Shown here: positions 25,127 to 32,951 of the stretch, piece after piece | Layout of the letters: every line of letters starts with the position of its first letter | Position numbering within the stretch: position 1 is the stretch's first letter | Assembly (NCBI RefSeq): GCF_000293785.1 | Contig: NZ_AKZI01000083.1 | Location: forward strand, 1 to 46,286 | Source: Rhodovulum sp. PH10 | Lineage (GTDB): Bacteria > Pseudomonadota > Alphaproteobacteria > Rhizobiales > Xanthobacteraceae | DNA: 46,286 bases | Direction: 5' to 3' | Notes under the pieces: model-generated | Database searches by the model: none | What the model was told of the DNA's origin: nothing | Seen by the model: the letters and a program-made list of their open reading frames with translations, nothing else | Made by a program: the position numbers and the translations under genes

Positions 25127-25236
25127 GCTGCGGGCGTCTCCCTTCGTTTCCGGGGCAGCGACGGTGCCGGTCTCGGCCGGCGCGTCGCGCCGACCATGCG
25201 AGCACCGATCTCCTCCTTGCACCACCGGCATGTCTC

Positions 25237-25860
25237 ATGAACCGTTTCGTCGTCGTGTCCGGCTGCTCGGGCGGGGGAAAATCGACGCTGCTGGCCGAGC
25301 TGAAGCGGCGCGGCTTTGCCGTGGTCGAGGAGCCGGGACGCCGGATCGTCGCCGAGGAGCGCGAAGCGGGCGGCACTGCGCTGCCATGGGTCGATCTCGC
25401 GGCTTTTGCACGGCGGGCGATCGCGCTGGCCCTCGCGGATCGCGCGGCGGCGGAGGCGACACGGGCGGAGGCAGGGGCGGCGGGGGCGCTGCGGGAGGAG
25501 GGCGCCGCGCCGGCCGCACGGCCCGCGCCGGCGTCATCGCCCGCGCCAGCATGGGTCTTCTTCGATCGCGGGCTGGTCGATGCGGCCGCAGCGCTCGAGC
25601 ACGCCACCGGCGAGCCGGCGATCGAGCACCATTGCCGCGCGCATCGCTACCACCGGCGCGTGTTCGTGACGCCGCCATGGCCGGAGATTTACGGCCGCGA
25701 CGACGACCGGCGGCACGGCTTTGCCGAGGCGGTGGCCGAGCACGAGCGGCTGCTGCGGGTCTATGCCGAGCTCGGTTATGCTATCGAGATTTTGCCGAAG
25801 GTCGACGTCGCGAGTCGCGCCGATCTCGTGCTCGAGCGGCTGAACGCGCCTCTCGCATGA
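25237..25860 (+). CDS. AAA-type ATP-binding protein (AAA_28-like)
   Basis: 207 residues. It has the P-loop GCSGGGKST (9-17), EEPGRRIVAEEREAGGTALPW after it, and the Walker B-like WVFFDRGLVDAAAALEH. The end resembles predicted kinase-like ATPases (VFVTPPWPEIYGRDDDRRHGFAEA, then LGYAIEILPKVDVASRADLVL). A low-complexity Ala/Pro/Glu insert (about residues 70-105) separates the Walker motifs and is unlike the family. Cytoplasmic, substrate unknown. A terminator-like hairpin follows 20 bases after the stop. Confidence 0.8.
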   Translation: MNRFVVVSGCSGGGKSTLLAELKRRGFAVVEEPGRRIVAEEREAGGTALPWVDLAAFARRAIALALADRAAAEATRAEAGAAGALREEGAAPAARPAPASSPAPAWVFFDRGLVDAAAALEHATGEPAIEHHCRAHRYHRRVFVTPPWPEIYGRDDDRRHGFAEAVAEHERLLRVYAELGYAIEILPKVDVASRADLVLERLNAPLA

Positions 25861-25880
25861 ACGCATCCGGCGGCGCTCCG

Positions 25881-25909
25881 AAGGAAGCCCGTGCCGGCCG
25901 GGCTTCCTT
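25881..25909 (+). terminator. terminator-like hairpin after the AAA gene
   Basis: A perfect 10-bp inverted repeat: aaggaagccc (25881-25890) pairs with gggcttcctt (25900-25909), with a nine-base loop. The following bases are tgacataaaatc, not a T-run, so intrinsic strength is uncertain. The last two T's form part of a TTGACA (25908-25913), a possible -35 box for downstream transcription. Confidence 0.5.
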
Positions 25910-26097
25910 GACATAAAATCGCCGATCGACCTTCCTACCCACAGAGTCGTTTGCGTCGCGACCGCGGGTCCGGCGGCTGCCGGACGTCGCGGACACTCGG
26001 AAATGGACACGTGGTATCCGGGATACGTGGTGCCGGGGCACGCCCGTGCGGATCGGCGCGCGGCAACCGATGGTGCGACGGTCGTGCGAGGGGCGGG

Positions 26098-27384
26098 ATG
26101 AGCGGACCAATCAACAAGAACGGACTCGACCGGCGGGCTTTTCTGGCGGCGCTCGCCGCCGGCGGCGTGGCCTCCATGGGGCTGGCGCGCCGGGCGCTGG
26201 CCGACGACGCCATTCTCCAGCAGCTGATCGACCAGGCGCAGGGCCGCAATTTCGGCCAGGGCTTCGATTCGGCCTCGCGCACCATCCTGATGCCGAAGGC
26301 GTCGCTGCCGACGCTCGATCCCTCGACCGCCCGCACCACCGAGCTGGCGATCCCGCGCTACGAGGGCATCGTCGCGCGCGGCGGCTGGCCCGAGGTGCCG
26401 GCGCCCGACCGCCTGCGGCTCGGCAACCGCCACCCGAGCGTGCCGATCCTGCGCCAACGGCTCGCCGTCTCCGGCGATCTCGATCCGGCGGCGGCCGGCA
26501 CCGGCGACGTCTACGATTCCTATGTCGAGGCGGCGGTGCGCCGCTTCCAGGCGCGTCACGGCCTGTCGGTCGACGGCGTGGTGCGCGCGCAGACGCTGCA
26601 GGCGCTCAACGTGCCGGCCCACGTGCGGCTGATGCAGCTGAAGATCAACGTGGTGCGGCTGCGCACGCTGAGCAGCAATCTCGGCAACAAGCTGGTGGTG
26701 GCGAACATCCCGGCGGCGCAGATCGAGGCGATCGAGAGCGGGGTGGTGGTGTCGCGCCACGTCACCGTCGCCGGCAAGCCGGACCGCCCGTCGCCCGACC
26801 TGCAGAGCCGGATCGTCGAGGTCAATTTCAACCCCTACTGGACGGTGCCGGTGTCGATCGTGCGCAAGGATCTCATCCCGCGCATGCAGGACGACCCGAA
26901 CTACCTCACCGAGAACCACATTCACATCTACGACCCGAAGGGCAACGAGCTGCAGCCGCGGGACATCAACTGGTACTCCAACGAGGCGGTGAGCTACCGC
27001 TTCCGGCAGGACCCGGGCGACTTCAACTCGCTCGGCTCGCTGCGCATCAACTTTCCCTCCAAGGACGGCGTGTACATGCACGACACGCCGGAAAAGAGCC
27101 TGTTCGGCGACAATTTCCGCTTCCACTCCTCCGGCTGCATGCGGGTGCAGAACGTGCGCGAGCTGGTGGTGTGGCTTTTGTCCGGCACGCCGGGCTGGTC
27201 GCGCGCCGAGATCGATGCCGTCATCAAGTCGGGCGAGCGCAAGGACGCGCGCCTCGCCGACCCGGTGCCGCTCTACTGGGTCTATGTCACCGCCTGGGCG
27301 ACGCCCGACGGCGTGGTGCAGTTCCGCGAGGACGTCTATTCGCGCGACGGTTTGGCGGCGAGCACCACGGTGCATCGCGGCTGA
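26098..27384 (+). CDS. L,D-transpeptidase (YcbB/LdtD-like)
   Basis: 428 residues. A twin-arginine-style signal (DRRAFLAALAAGGVASMGLA) exports it. A scaffold region and a peptidoglycan-binding domain (HPSVPILRQRLAVSG, then YVEAAVRRFQARHGLSVDGVV, about 105-180) precede the YkuD catalytic domain with NPYWTVP, HIYDPKGNEL and the active site HSSGCMRVQNV (C347). It forms 3-3 crosslinks in the cell wall. The family normally reads SxGCxR, as here. A 237-bp gap precedes it. The start is the ATG at 26098, directly before the signal sequence, with GGGGCGGG upstream. Confidence 0.92.
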   Translation: MSGPINKNGLDRRAFLAALAAGGVASMGLARRALADDAILQQLIDQAQGRNFGQGFDSASRTILMPKASLPTLDPSTARTTELAIPRYEGIVARGGWPEVPAPDRLRLGNRHPSVPILRQRLAVSGDLDPAAAGTGDVYDSYVEAAVRRFQARHGLSVDGVVRAQTLQALNVPAHVRLMQLKINVVRLRTLSSNLGNKLVVANIPAAQIEAIESGVVVSRHVTVAGKPDRPSPDLQSRIVEVNFNPYWTVPVSIVRKDLIPRMQDDPNYLTENHIHIYDPKGNELQPRDINWYSNEAVSYRFRQDPGDFNSLGSLRINFPSKDGVYMHDTPEKSLFGDNFRFHSSGCMRVQNVRELVVWLLSGTPGWSRAEIDAVIKSGERKDARLADPVPLYWVYVTAWATPDGVVQFREDVYSRDGLAASTTVHRG

Positions 27385-27432
27385 CGTCGCGTCGGGCGAC
27401 GAGGGCAGGGGGCGACGTTGCGCTGAATCTCG

Positions 27433-27627
27433 ATGGCAGACGATACCGCTTCCGGCCGCGAGATTTTGTTCGAGATGACGGTGGTCGGACAATACGTGAA
27501 GGTCGTTGCGATCGATGCGCTCACCGGCATCGAGGTCAGCATCACCGGGCCGGCCGCGGCGCCGCGCGGCGAGCTGCGGCGGATCGCGATGCGCAAGCTC
27601 GAGCGCCGGCTCGCCCGGGAGCAGTGA
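27433..27627 (+). CDS. DUF6898 small protein
   Basis: 64 residues: EILFEMTVVGQYVKVVAIDALTG followed by EVSITGPAAAPRGELRRIAMRKLERRLA. This pattern is typical of the short DUF6898 proteins of alphaproteobacteria, beta-rich with a helical end and no signal peptide. I recall this family near serine hydroxymethyltransferase or neighbouring housekeeping genes; the function is unknown. There is no good Shine-Dalgarno, only a G-rich stretch further upstream. Confidence 0.7.
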   Translation: MADDTASGREILFEMTVVGQYVKVVAIDALTGIEVSITGPAAAPRGELRRIAMRKLERRLAREQ

Positions 27628-27860
27628 CCGATTAGCGGTGACCGATCGGTGGTAAGCTGTCCGGGTCGCGCAGAGGTACGACCCCTGCGGGGTGTCGTCG
27701 TGTATATCCGGGTGCGCGCCGGCGCTCTCAACATCTAGGCCGAGACCCGCGGCATCTGCCCACAGTTGGCGTGCCGAGAGCATTATGCTAATCGAGCGGG
27801 CATATCGCGGGACCAGCCTGACGCTCGGCGCCGACGCTCTTCCCGCGGCGCCAGGAGACC

Positions 27861-29171
27861 ATGATGTCGGTGACCCAGAATGCGGCCTCGCCCGAGGCCG
27901 AGAGCTTCTTTTCCGCCTCCGTCCGTGACAGCGACCCGGACGTCTTCGACGCGATCCAGAAGGAGCTCGGTCGTCAGCGCGACGAGATCGAGCTGATCGC
28001 CTCGGAGAACATCGTCAGCCGGGCGGTGCTCGAGGCGCAGGGCTCGGTGCTCACCAACAAGTACGCCGAAGGGCTTCCCGGCAAGCGCTATTACGGCGGC
28101 TGCCAATATGTCGACGTGGTCGAGCGGCTGGCGATCGAGCGCGTCACCAAGCTGTTCGGCTGCGGCTTTGCCAATGTCCAGCCGCACTCGGGCGCCTCGG
28201 CCAATTCCGCCGTGTTCTTCGCGCTGATGAACCCCGGCGACACCTTCATGGGGCTCAATCTGGCGGCCGGCGGCCATCTCACCCACGGCTCGCCGGTCAA
28301 TGTGTCCGGCAAGTGGTTCCACGTGGTGCCCTACGGCGTGCGCCAGGACGACCACCGCATCGACATGGACGAGGTGCGCAGCCTCGCCCGCGAGTACAAG
28401 CCGAAGGTGATCGTCGCCGGTGGCTCGGCCTATCCGCGGATCATCGACTTCCGCGCGTTCCGCGAGATCGCCGACGAGGTTGGCGCCTATCTGATGGTCG
28501 ACATGGCGCACTTCGCCGGCCTGGTCGCCGGTGGCGCCCATCCGAGCCCGTTCCCGCACGCCCATGTCGTCACCACCACGACCCACAAGACGCTGCGGGG
28601 CCCGCGCGGCGGCGTCATCCTCACCGACGACGAGGTTTTGGCGAAGAAGATCAACTCGGCCGTCTTCCCCGGCATGCAGGGCGGGCCGCTGATGCACGTG
28701 ATCGCCGCCAAGGCGGTGGCGTTCGGCGAGGCGCTGCGGCCGTCCTTCAAGGTTTATGCGAAGAACATCGCGGAAAATGCGAAAGCGCTTGCGGAAACCC
28801 TGAAGTCGAAGGGCTTCGACATCGTCTCCGGCGGCACCGACACGCACCTCATGCTGGTCGATCTGCGGCCGAAGCGCCTGACCGGCAAGGTCGCCGAGGG
28901 CGCGCTCGGCCGTGCCGCCATCACCTGCAACAAGAACGGCATTCCTTTCGACCCCGAGAAGCCGATGGTCACCTCCGGCATCCGCCTCGGCACGCCGGCC
29001 GGCACCACGCGGGGCTTCGGGGTCGCCGAGTTCCAGGAGATCGGCGAGATGATCTCGGAGGTGCTCGACGTCTTGTCGCAGAAGCACACCGACGCCGACT
29101 CGCTGGTCGAGGCGGCGGTCCGCGAAAAGGTCGCCAAGCTGGTGGCGCGGTTCCCGATCTACGATTTCTGA
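27861..29171 (+). CDS. glyA: serine hydroxymethyltransferase
   Basis: 436 residues, PLP-dependent, interconverting serine and glycine with tetrahydrofolate. It has [47 protein letters not shown] and the PLP-lysine motif [13 protein letters not shown] with K243, then the C-terminal [16 protein letters not shown]. Length and motifs are ordinary. AGGAGA lies three to eight bases before the ATG. The 233-bp upstream gap (27628-27860) holds a repeated gtgaccgat (near 27625 and 27637) but no riboswitch I recognise. It is followed by nrdR 27 bases on, the usual alphaproteobacterial order. Confidence 0.97.
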   Translation: MMSVTQNAASPEAESFFSASVRDSDPDVFDAIQKELGRQRDEIELIASENIVSRAVLEAQGSVLTNKYAEGLPGKRYYGGCQYVDVVERLAIERVTKLFGCGFANVQPHSGASANSAVFFALMNPGDTFMGLNLAAGGHLTHGSPVNVSGKWFHVVPYGVRQDDHRIDMDEVRSLAREYKPKVIVAGGSAYPRIIDFRAFREIADEVGAYLMVDMAHFAGLVAGGAHPSPFPHAHVVTTTTHKTLRGPRGGVILTDDEVLAKKINSAVFPGMQGGPLMHVIAAKAVAFGEALRPSFKVYAKNIAENAKALAETLKSKGFDIVSGGTDTHLMLVDLRPKRLTGKVAEGALGRAAITCNKNGIPFDPEKPMVTSGIRLGTPAGTTRGFGVAEFQEIGEMISEVLDVLSQKHTDADSLVEAAVREKVAKLVARFPIYDF

Positions 29172-29198
29172 GGCGGGACGCCCGGAGGGATTTGAGGA

Positions 29199-29681
29199 AT
29201 GCGCTGTCCGAGCTGTGGCAGCCTCGACACGCAGGTCAAGGACTCGCGTCCGACCGAGGATTCCTCCGCGATTCGCCGCAGGCGGCTGTGTCCCGTCTGC
29301 GGCTTCCGCTTCACTACGTTCGAGCGGGTGCAGCTGCGCGAGCTGACCGTGGTCAAGCGCAACGGCCGGCGCGTGCCGTTCGACCGCGACAAGCTCGCCC
29401 GCTCGGTCGAGATCGCGCTGCGCAAGCGCAATGTCGATCCCGAGCGGGTCGAGGAGGCGATCTCGCGCATCGTGCGGGAGCTGGAAAGTCTCGGCGAGAG
29501 CGAGGTCACCGCCGAGACGATCGGCGAGACGGTGATGGACCACCTGCGCGAGCTCGACGACGTCGCCTATGTCCGGTTCGCCTCGGTCTACAAGAATTTC
29601 CGCGAGGCCAAGGACTTCGAGACCGCGCTGGCGGAGCTCGCCGGCGAGGACGACGAGGACGGCCCGGCGAAGCCGGGGTGA
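29199..29681 (+). CDS. nrdR: transcriptional repressor NrdR
   Basis: 160 residues. The zinc ribbon uses C3, C6, C31 and C34 (MRCPSCG...[13 protein letters not shown]). An ATP-cone domain follows (about 48-140: [20 protein letters not shown] and [17 protein letters not shown]). It represses ribonucleotide reductase genes according to ATP/dATP. The C-terminal 15 residues are an acidic tail. It lies between glyA and a small nucleotidyltransferase gene. Confidence 0.96.
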   Translation: MRCPSCGSLDTQVKDSRPTEDSSAIRRRRLCPVCGFRFTTFERVQLRELTVVKRNGRRVPFDRDKLARSVEIALRKRNVDPERVEEAISRIVRELESLGESEVTAETIGETVMDHLRELDDVAYVRFASVYKNFREAKDFETALAELAGEDDEDGPAKPG

Positions 29682-29694
29682 GACGAGCGTCGGC

Positions 29695-29991
29695 ATGGAA
29701 CGAGCCGAAGCCATCGCACGCCTGACGGAAGTCGGCGACGTCGTGCGGGCGAGGGGGGCGACCTCTCTCTGGCTGTTCGGCGCGACGGCGCGCGACGAGG
29801 CGACGGCCGGAAGCGACCTCGACTTGTTCATCGATTACGATCCGGCCAAGAAATTCTCGCTGGTCGATCTGGTCGGGCTCGAGGAGTCGATCGAGAGCCG
29901 GCTCGGGACACGGGTCGATCTCCCCACCCGAGACAGTCTTCATCCGCGCCTGCGGGACGATATCGTCCGCTCGGCCGTTCGTGTGCTGTAA
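29695..29991 (+). CDS. MNT-type minimal nucleotidyltransferase
   Basis: 98 residues. LWLFGATARDEATAGSDLDLFIDYD contains the G39-S40-x-D41-x-D43 signature of the MNT/polymerase-beta fold, and VDLPTRDSLHPRLRDDI gives the third strand region. MNT proteins usually come with a HEPN/DUF86 partner that they adenylylate as antitoxin. None follows here, since ribD starts 14 bases downstream. The sequence is complete to its natural end, so it is an orphan, not a fragment. The start is the ATG 13 bases after the nrdR stop. Confidence 0.85.
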   Translation: MERAEAIARLTEVGDVVRARGATSLWLFGATARDEATAGSDLDLFIDYDPAKKFSLVDLVGLEESIESRLGTRVDLPTRDSLHPRLRDDIVRSAVRVL

Positions 29992-30005
29992 AAATCTGAC
30001 GAATC

Positions 30006-31178
30006 ATGAGCTTGTCCACGAAGACCAAAGTGCCGTCGCAGGACCGTGCGCCGGATGACACCCAGGTCTCCGACGCCCGGTTCATGGACCTGGCGCTGGC
30101 GCTCGGGCGCCGCGGGCTCGGCAACACCTGGCCGAACCCGGCAGTCGGTGCCGTGCTGGTACGCGACGACGGGAACGGCCGAAACAGGATCGTCGGGCGG
30201 GGTTGGACGCAGCCGGGCGGGCGGCCGCATGCCGAGGTCGATGCGCTGCGCCGGGCGGGCGAGGCGGCGCGCGGGGCGACGCTCTATGTCACGCTCGAGC
30301 CGTGCTCGCATCACGGCCGCTCGCCGCCTTGCGCCGATGCGGTGATCGCCGCCGGTGTCACCCGGGTGGTGTCGGCGATCGAGGACCCGAACCCCTTGGT
30401 GGCGGGGCAGGGGCACACGAGACTGCGGGCGGCCGGAGTTGCGGTCGAGGTCGGCCTGCGCGCCGCCGAGGCGCGCGCCGCGCATGCCGGGCACATCCGA
30501 AAACTCCTCGACGGCCGGCCGGAGGTGACGCTCAAGCTCGCGCTGTCGGCCGACGGCAAGGTCGCCCTTCCGGGGCGCCGCCCGGTGGCGATCACCGGCG
30601 CGGCCGCGAACGCCCGCGTCCATCTGATGCGGGCGATGCACGACGCGATTTTTGTCGGGATCGGCACCGCGCTCGCCGACGACCCCTTGCTGACCTGCCG
30701 GCTGCCCGGCCTCGCGCACCGCTCGCCGGTCCGGGTGGTGCTCGACGCGGATTTGCGGCTGCCCAAAACCTCGCGCCTCGTGAAAACCGCGTGCGAGACG
30801 CCGCTGTGGATCTTTGCCGCGCACGACGCGTCGGCCGAGGCGGAGACTACGCTGCGGGACGCCGGCGCCGAGGTTTTGCGGGTCGGCCGTGCCGAGGCGG
30901 GCCTCGACCTCGGAGCGGTGACAAAAGCGCTGGCGGAGCGCGGCATCACGAGGCTGTTGGTCGAGGGCGGGCCGACCGTCGCGGCCGCGCTGGTGAAGGC
31001 CGATCTGGTCGACGCGGCCGTGTTGATCCACGGCGAGAGGACGATCGGGCCGGACGGCATCGCGCCGCTGGAGACGCTGCCGCTCGCGGCGCTCACCGGC
31101 GGGCCGGCGCTCGTCCTGCAGCGGACCGAGACCGTCGGCACCGATCGGGTGGAGACCTACGCGCGGTTGCAGGATTAG
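30006..31178 (+). CDS. ribD: riboflavin biosynthesis deaminase/reductase
   Basis: 390 residues, bifunctional, acting on the second and third steps of riboflavin synthesis. The N-terminal deaminase domain has the zinc ligands H75 (HAE77) and C100/C109 (PCSHHGRSPPC). The C-terminal NADPH-dependent reductase has VTLKLALSADGKVA, FVGIGTALADDPLLTCR, RVVLDADLRLP and LLVEGGPTVAAAL. A 20-residue polar N-terminal extension precedes the core. It follows nrdR as in many alphaproteobacteria, but the usual ribE does not come next. Confidence 0.95.
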   Translation: MSLSTKTKVPSQDRAPDDTQVSDARFMDLALALGRRGLGNTWPNPAVGAVLVRDDGNGRNRIVGRGWTQPGGRPHAEVDALRRAGEAARGATLYVTLEPCSHHGRSPPCADAVIAAGVTRVVSAIEDPNPLVAGQGHTRLRAAGVAVEVGLRAAEARAAHAGHIRKLLDGRPEVTLKLALSADGKVALPGRRPVAITGAAANARVHLMRAMHDAIFVGIGTALADDPLLTCRLPGLAHRSPVRVVLDADLRLPKTSRLVKTACETPLWIFAAHDASAEAETTLRDAGAEVLRVGRAEAGLDLGAVTKALAERGITRLLVEGGPTVAAALVKADLVDAAVLIHGERTIGPDGIAPLETLPLAALTGGPALVLQRTETVGTDRVETYARLQD

Positions 31179-31185
31179 CCTGCAA
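31167..31185 (+). terminator. hairpin at the ribD stop
   Basis: TTGCAGG (31167-31173) pairs exactly with CCTGCAA (31179-31185) around a five-base loop that holds the TAG stop. No T-run follows, so it may be a weak terminator or an RNA-stability stem. A TTGACA at 31213-31218 may be the -35 of the next gene. Confidence 0.35.
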
Positions 31186-31345
31186 CGTTCGGATGCACCG
31201 TTGCGGCGTATTTTGACAAAACTTATCGTCTCGGGGTCAACAACCACAAAGACGACCGGTCGGTCTCGGCTGCCGCATGTCGGCAGGCTCACGCTTCACC
31301 GGCCGTGCATGCTCCGGCCGGGATCGGATCGGTCCAAAGGGAGAC

Positions 31346-32626
31346 ATGCCCGTGGCTCGATTCTCGCGACGCGATACGTTTGCCCTCGGCGGATCGGTGC
31401 TCGCCGGCGCGCTGCTGCCGCTCTCGGCGACGCGCGCCTTCGGCCAGTCGAAGGAGCCGATCCGCATCGGCTTCAGCATGGCGCTCACCGGCGGCCTCGC
31501 CGGCGGCGGCCGGGCGGCGCTGCTCGCCTACCAGATCTGGGCCGACCAGGTGAACCAGAAGGGCGGGCTGCTCGGGCGTAAGGTCGAGCTCGTCCATTAC
31601 GACGACCAGTCGAACCCGGCGACGGTGCCGGGCATCTACACGAAGCTCCTCGACATCGACAAGGTCGACCTGGTGATCTCCGGCTATGCGAGCGTGCCGA
31701 CCGCGGCGGCGATGCCGGTGGTGATGCAGCGCGGAAAGCTGTTTCTCTCGCTGTTCGCGCTCGCCGGCAACGACGCCTTCCAGTACGACCGGTACTTTCA
31801 GCTCCAGCCCAACGGGCCGGACGCCAAGCACGAGTTCTCGAAGGGCTTTTACGAGCTGGCGATGGGTCTTTCGCCGAAGCCCGCGAGCATCGCACTGGTG
31901 GGCGCGGACGCCGAATACTCGATCCTCGCGCTCGAAGGCGCGCGCGACAACGCCAAGACCTACGGCACCAAGATCGTCTACGACCGCAGCTATCCGCCGA
32001 GCACGGTCGACTTCACGCCGATCGTGCGCAGCATCAAGGCGGCCCGGCCGGACCTTTTGTTCATCGCGTCCTATCCGCCGGATTCGGCCGGCATGATCCG
32101 CACCATCCACGAGGTCGGGTTCGGCGCGCGGATGGTCGGCGGCGGGATGATCGGCCTGCAGTTCGCCACCCTCAAGCACCAGCTCGGGCCGATGCTGGAG
32201 AACATCGTCGCCTACGACCTCTATGTTCCCGAGCCGACGATGACGTTTCCCGGCATCGAGCAGTTCCTGGTGACCTACCGGGAGCGCGCGAAGCCTGCGG
32301 GGGTCGACCCGCTCGGTCTCTACATCCCGCCCTTCGCCTATGCCGAGATGCAGATCCTGCAATCGGCGATCGAGGCGGTCGGGTCGCTCGACGACGCAAA
32401 ACTCGCCGATCACATTCGCGCCAACGCCTTCGACACGATCGTCGGGACGATCCGGTTCGGCGACCGCGGCGAGTGGGCGGAGCCGCGCATCCTCACGATC
32501 CAGTACCAGGGAATCGAGGGCGACGACCTCGCCCAGTTCGAGAAGCCGGGCAAGCAGGTGATCCTGCATCCCCCCCGCTACAAGTCGGGCGAGCTGCGAT
32601 CGCCGTTCGTGCCGATCCAGAGGTAG
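31346..32626 (+). CDS. ABC transporter substrate-binding protein (branched-chain amino acid type)
   Basis: 426 residues of the periplasmic binding protein family 6 (LivJ-like). The start carries a twin-arginine-like signal (FSRRDTFALGGSVLAGALLPL, cleavage near FGQ). The mature fold has PIRIGFSMALTGGLAGGGRAA, LVHYDDQSNPATVPGIYTKLL, VDLVISGYASVPTAAAMPV and ADAEYSILALEGARDNAKTYG. The ligand could be an amino acid, amide or aromatic acid; the sequence does not decide. No permease or ATPase genes follow, so it either joins a transporter encoded elsewhere or is an orphan. AAAGGGAGA precedes the ATG. Confidence 0.9.
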   Translation: MPVARFSRRDTFALGGSVLAGALLPLSATRAFGQSKEPIRIGFSMALTGGLAGGGRAALLAYQIWADQVNQKGGLLGRKVELVHYDDQSNPATVPGIYTKLLDIDKVDLVISGYASVPTAAAMPVVMQRGKLFLSLFALAGNDAFQYDRYFQLQPNGPDAKHEFSKGFYELAMGLSPKPASIALVGADAEYSILALEGARDNAKTYGTKIVYDRSYPPSTVDFTPIVRSIKAARPDLLFIASYPPDSAGMIRTIHEVGFGARMVGGGMIGLQFATLKHQLGPMLENIVAYDLYVPEPTMTFPGIEQFLVTYRERAKPAGVDPLGLYIPPFAYAEMQILQSAIEAVGSLDDAKLADHIRANAFDTIVGTIRFGDRGEWAEPRILTIQYQGIEGDDLAQFEKPGKQVILHPPRYKSGELRSPFVPIQR

Positions 32627-32951
32627 GAGAAATGCTCACGCGCGAGATTCTCGACCTGCGGTAGACGGGGTTGGATCGAGCGGCGGCGGGTTTCGGCGCC
32701 CGCCGCCGGCCGATCGACGGGAGGCCTTTCGCCGCAGTGCCTTTGTCGCCGGCGAATGGTGCAATGCAGCGGAGGATCGTCGTTTCTGCAGATTCCGGTG
32801 GTATTGCAGGCCCTATTCATACAATTTTTCTGCTGCAGTGCGATCGTCGCGTGTTCTCTCAGTTGTCTCTGTGCCTGCCGACCCGGTCGGCTCGGCCGAG
32901 GAAACCCGGCAGCCGAGCGCCGCCGCGCCCGGCTCGAAAAGAGGCGAATCC
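32627..32951. other. gap before the acetyltransferase gene
   Basis: It contains a 10-codon mini-frame (32632-32664, MLTREILDLR) right after the binding-protein gene, perhaps a remnant of a lost downstream gene. It also holds an AT-richer block (32755-32850) with three TGCAG-containing sites, likely the promoter region of the next gene. No other gene is seen. Confidence 0.4.

Noticed and set aside
27628-27860. Riboswitch in front of glyA
   Set aside because: No glycine, tetrahydrofolate or SAM riboswitch core that I can recognise; only a short repeated nonamer.
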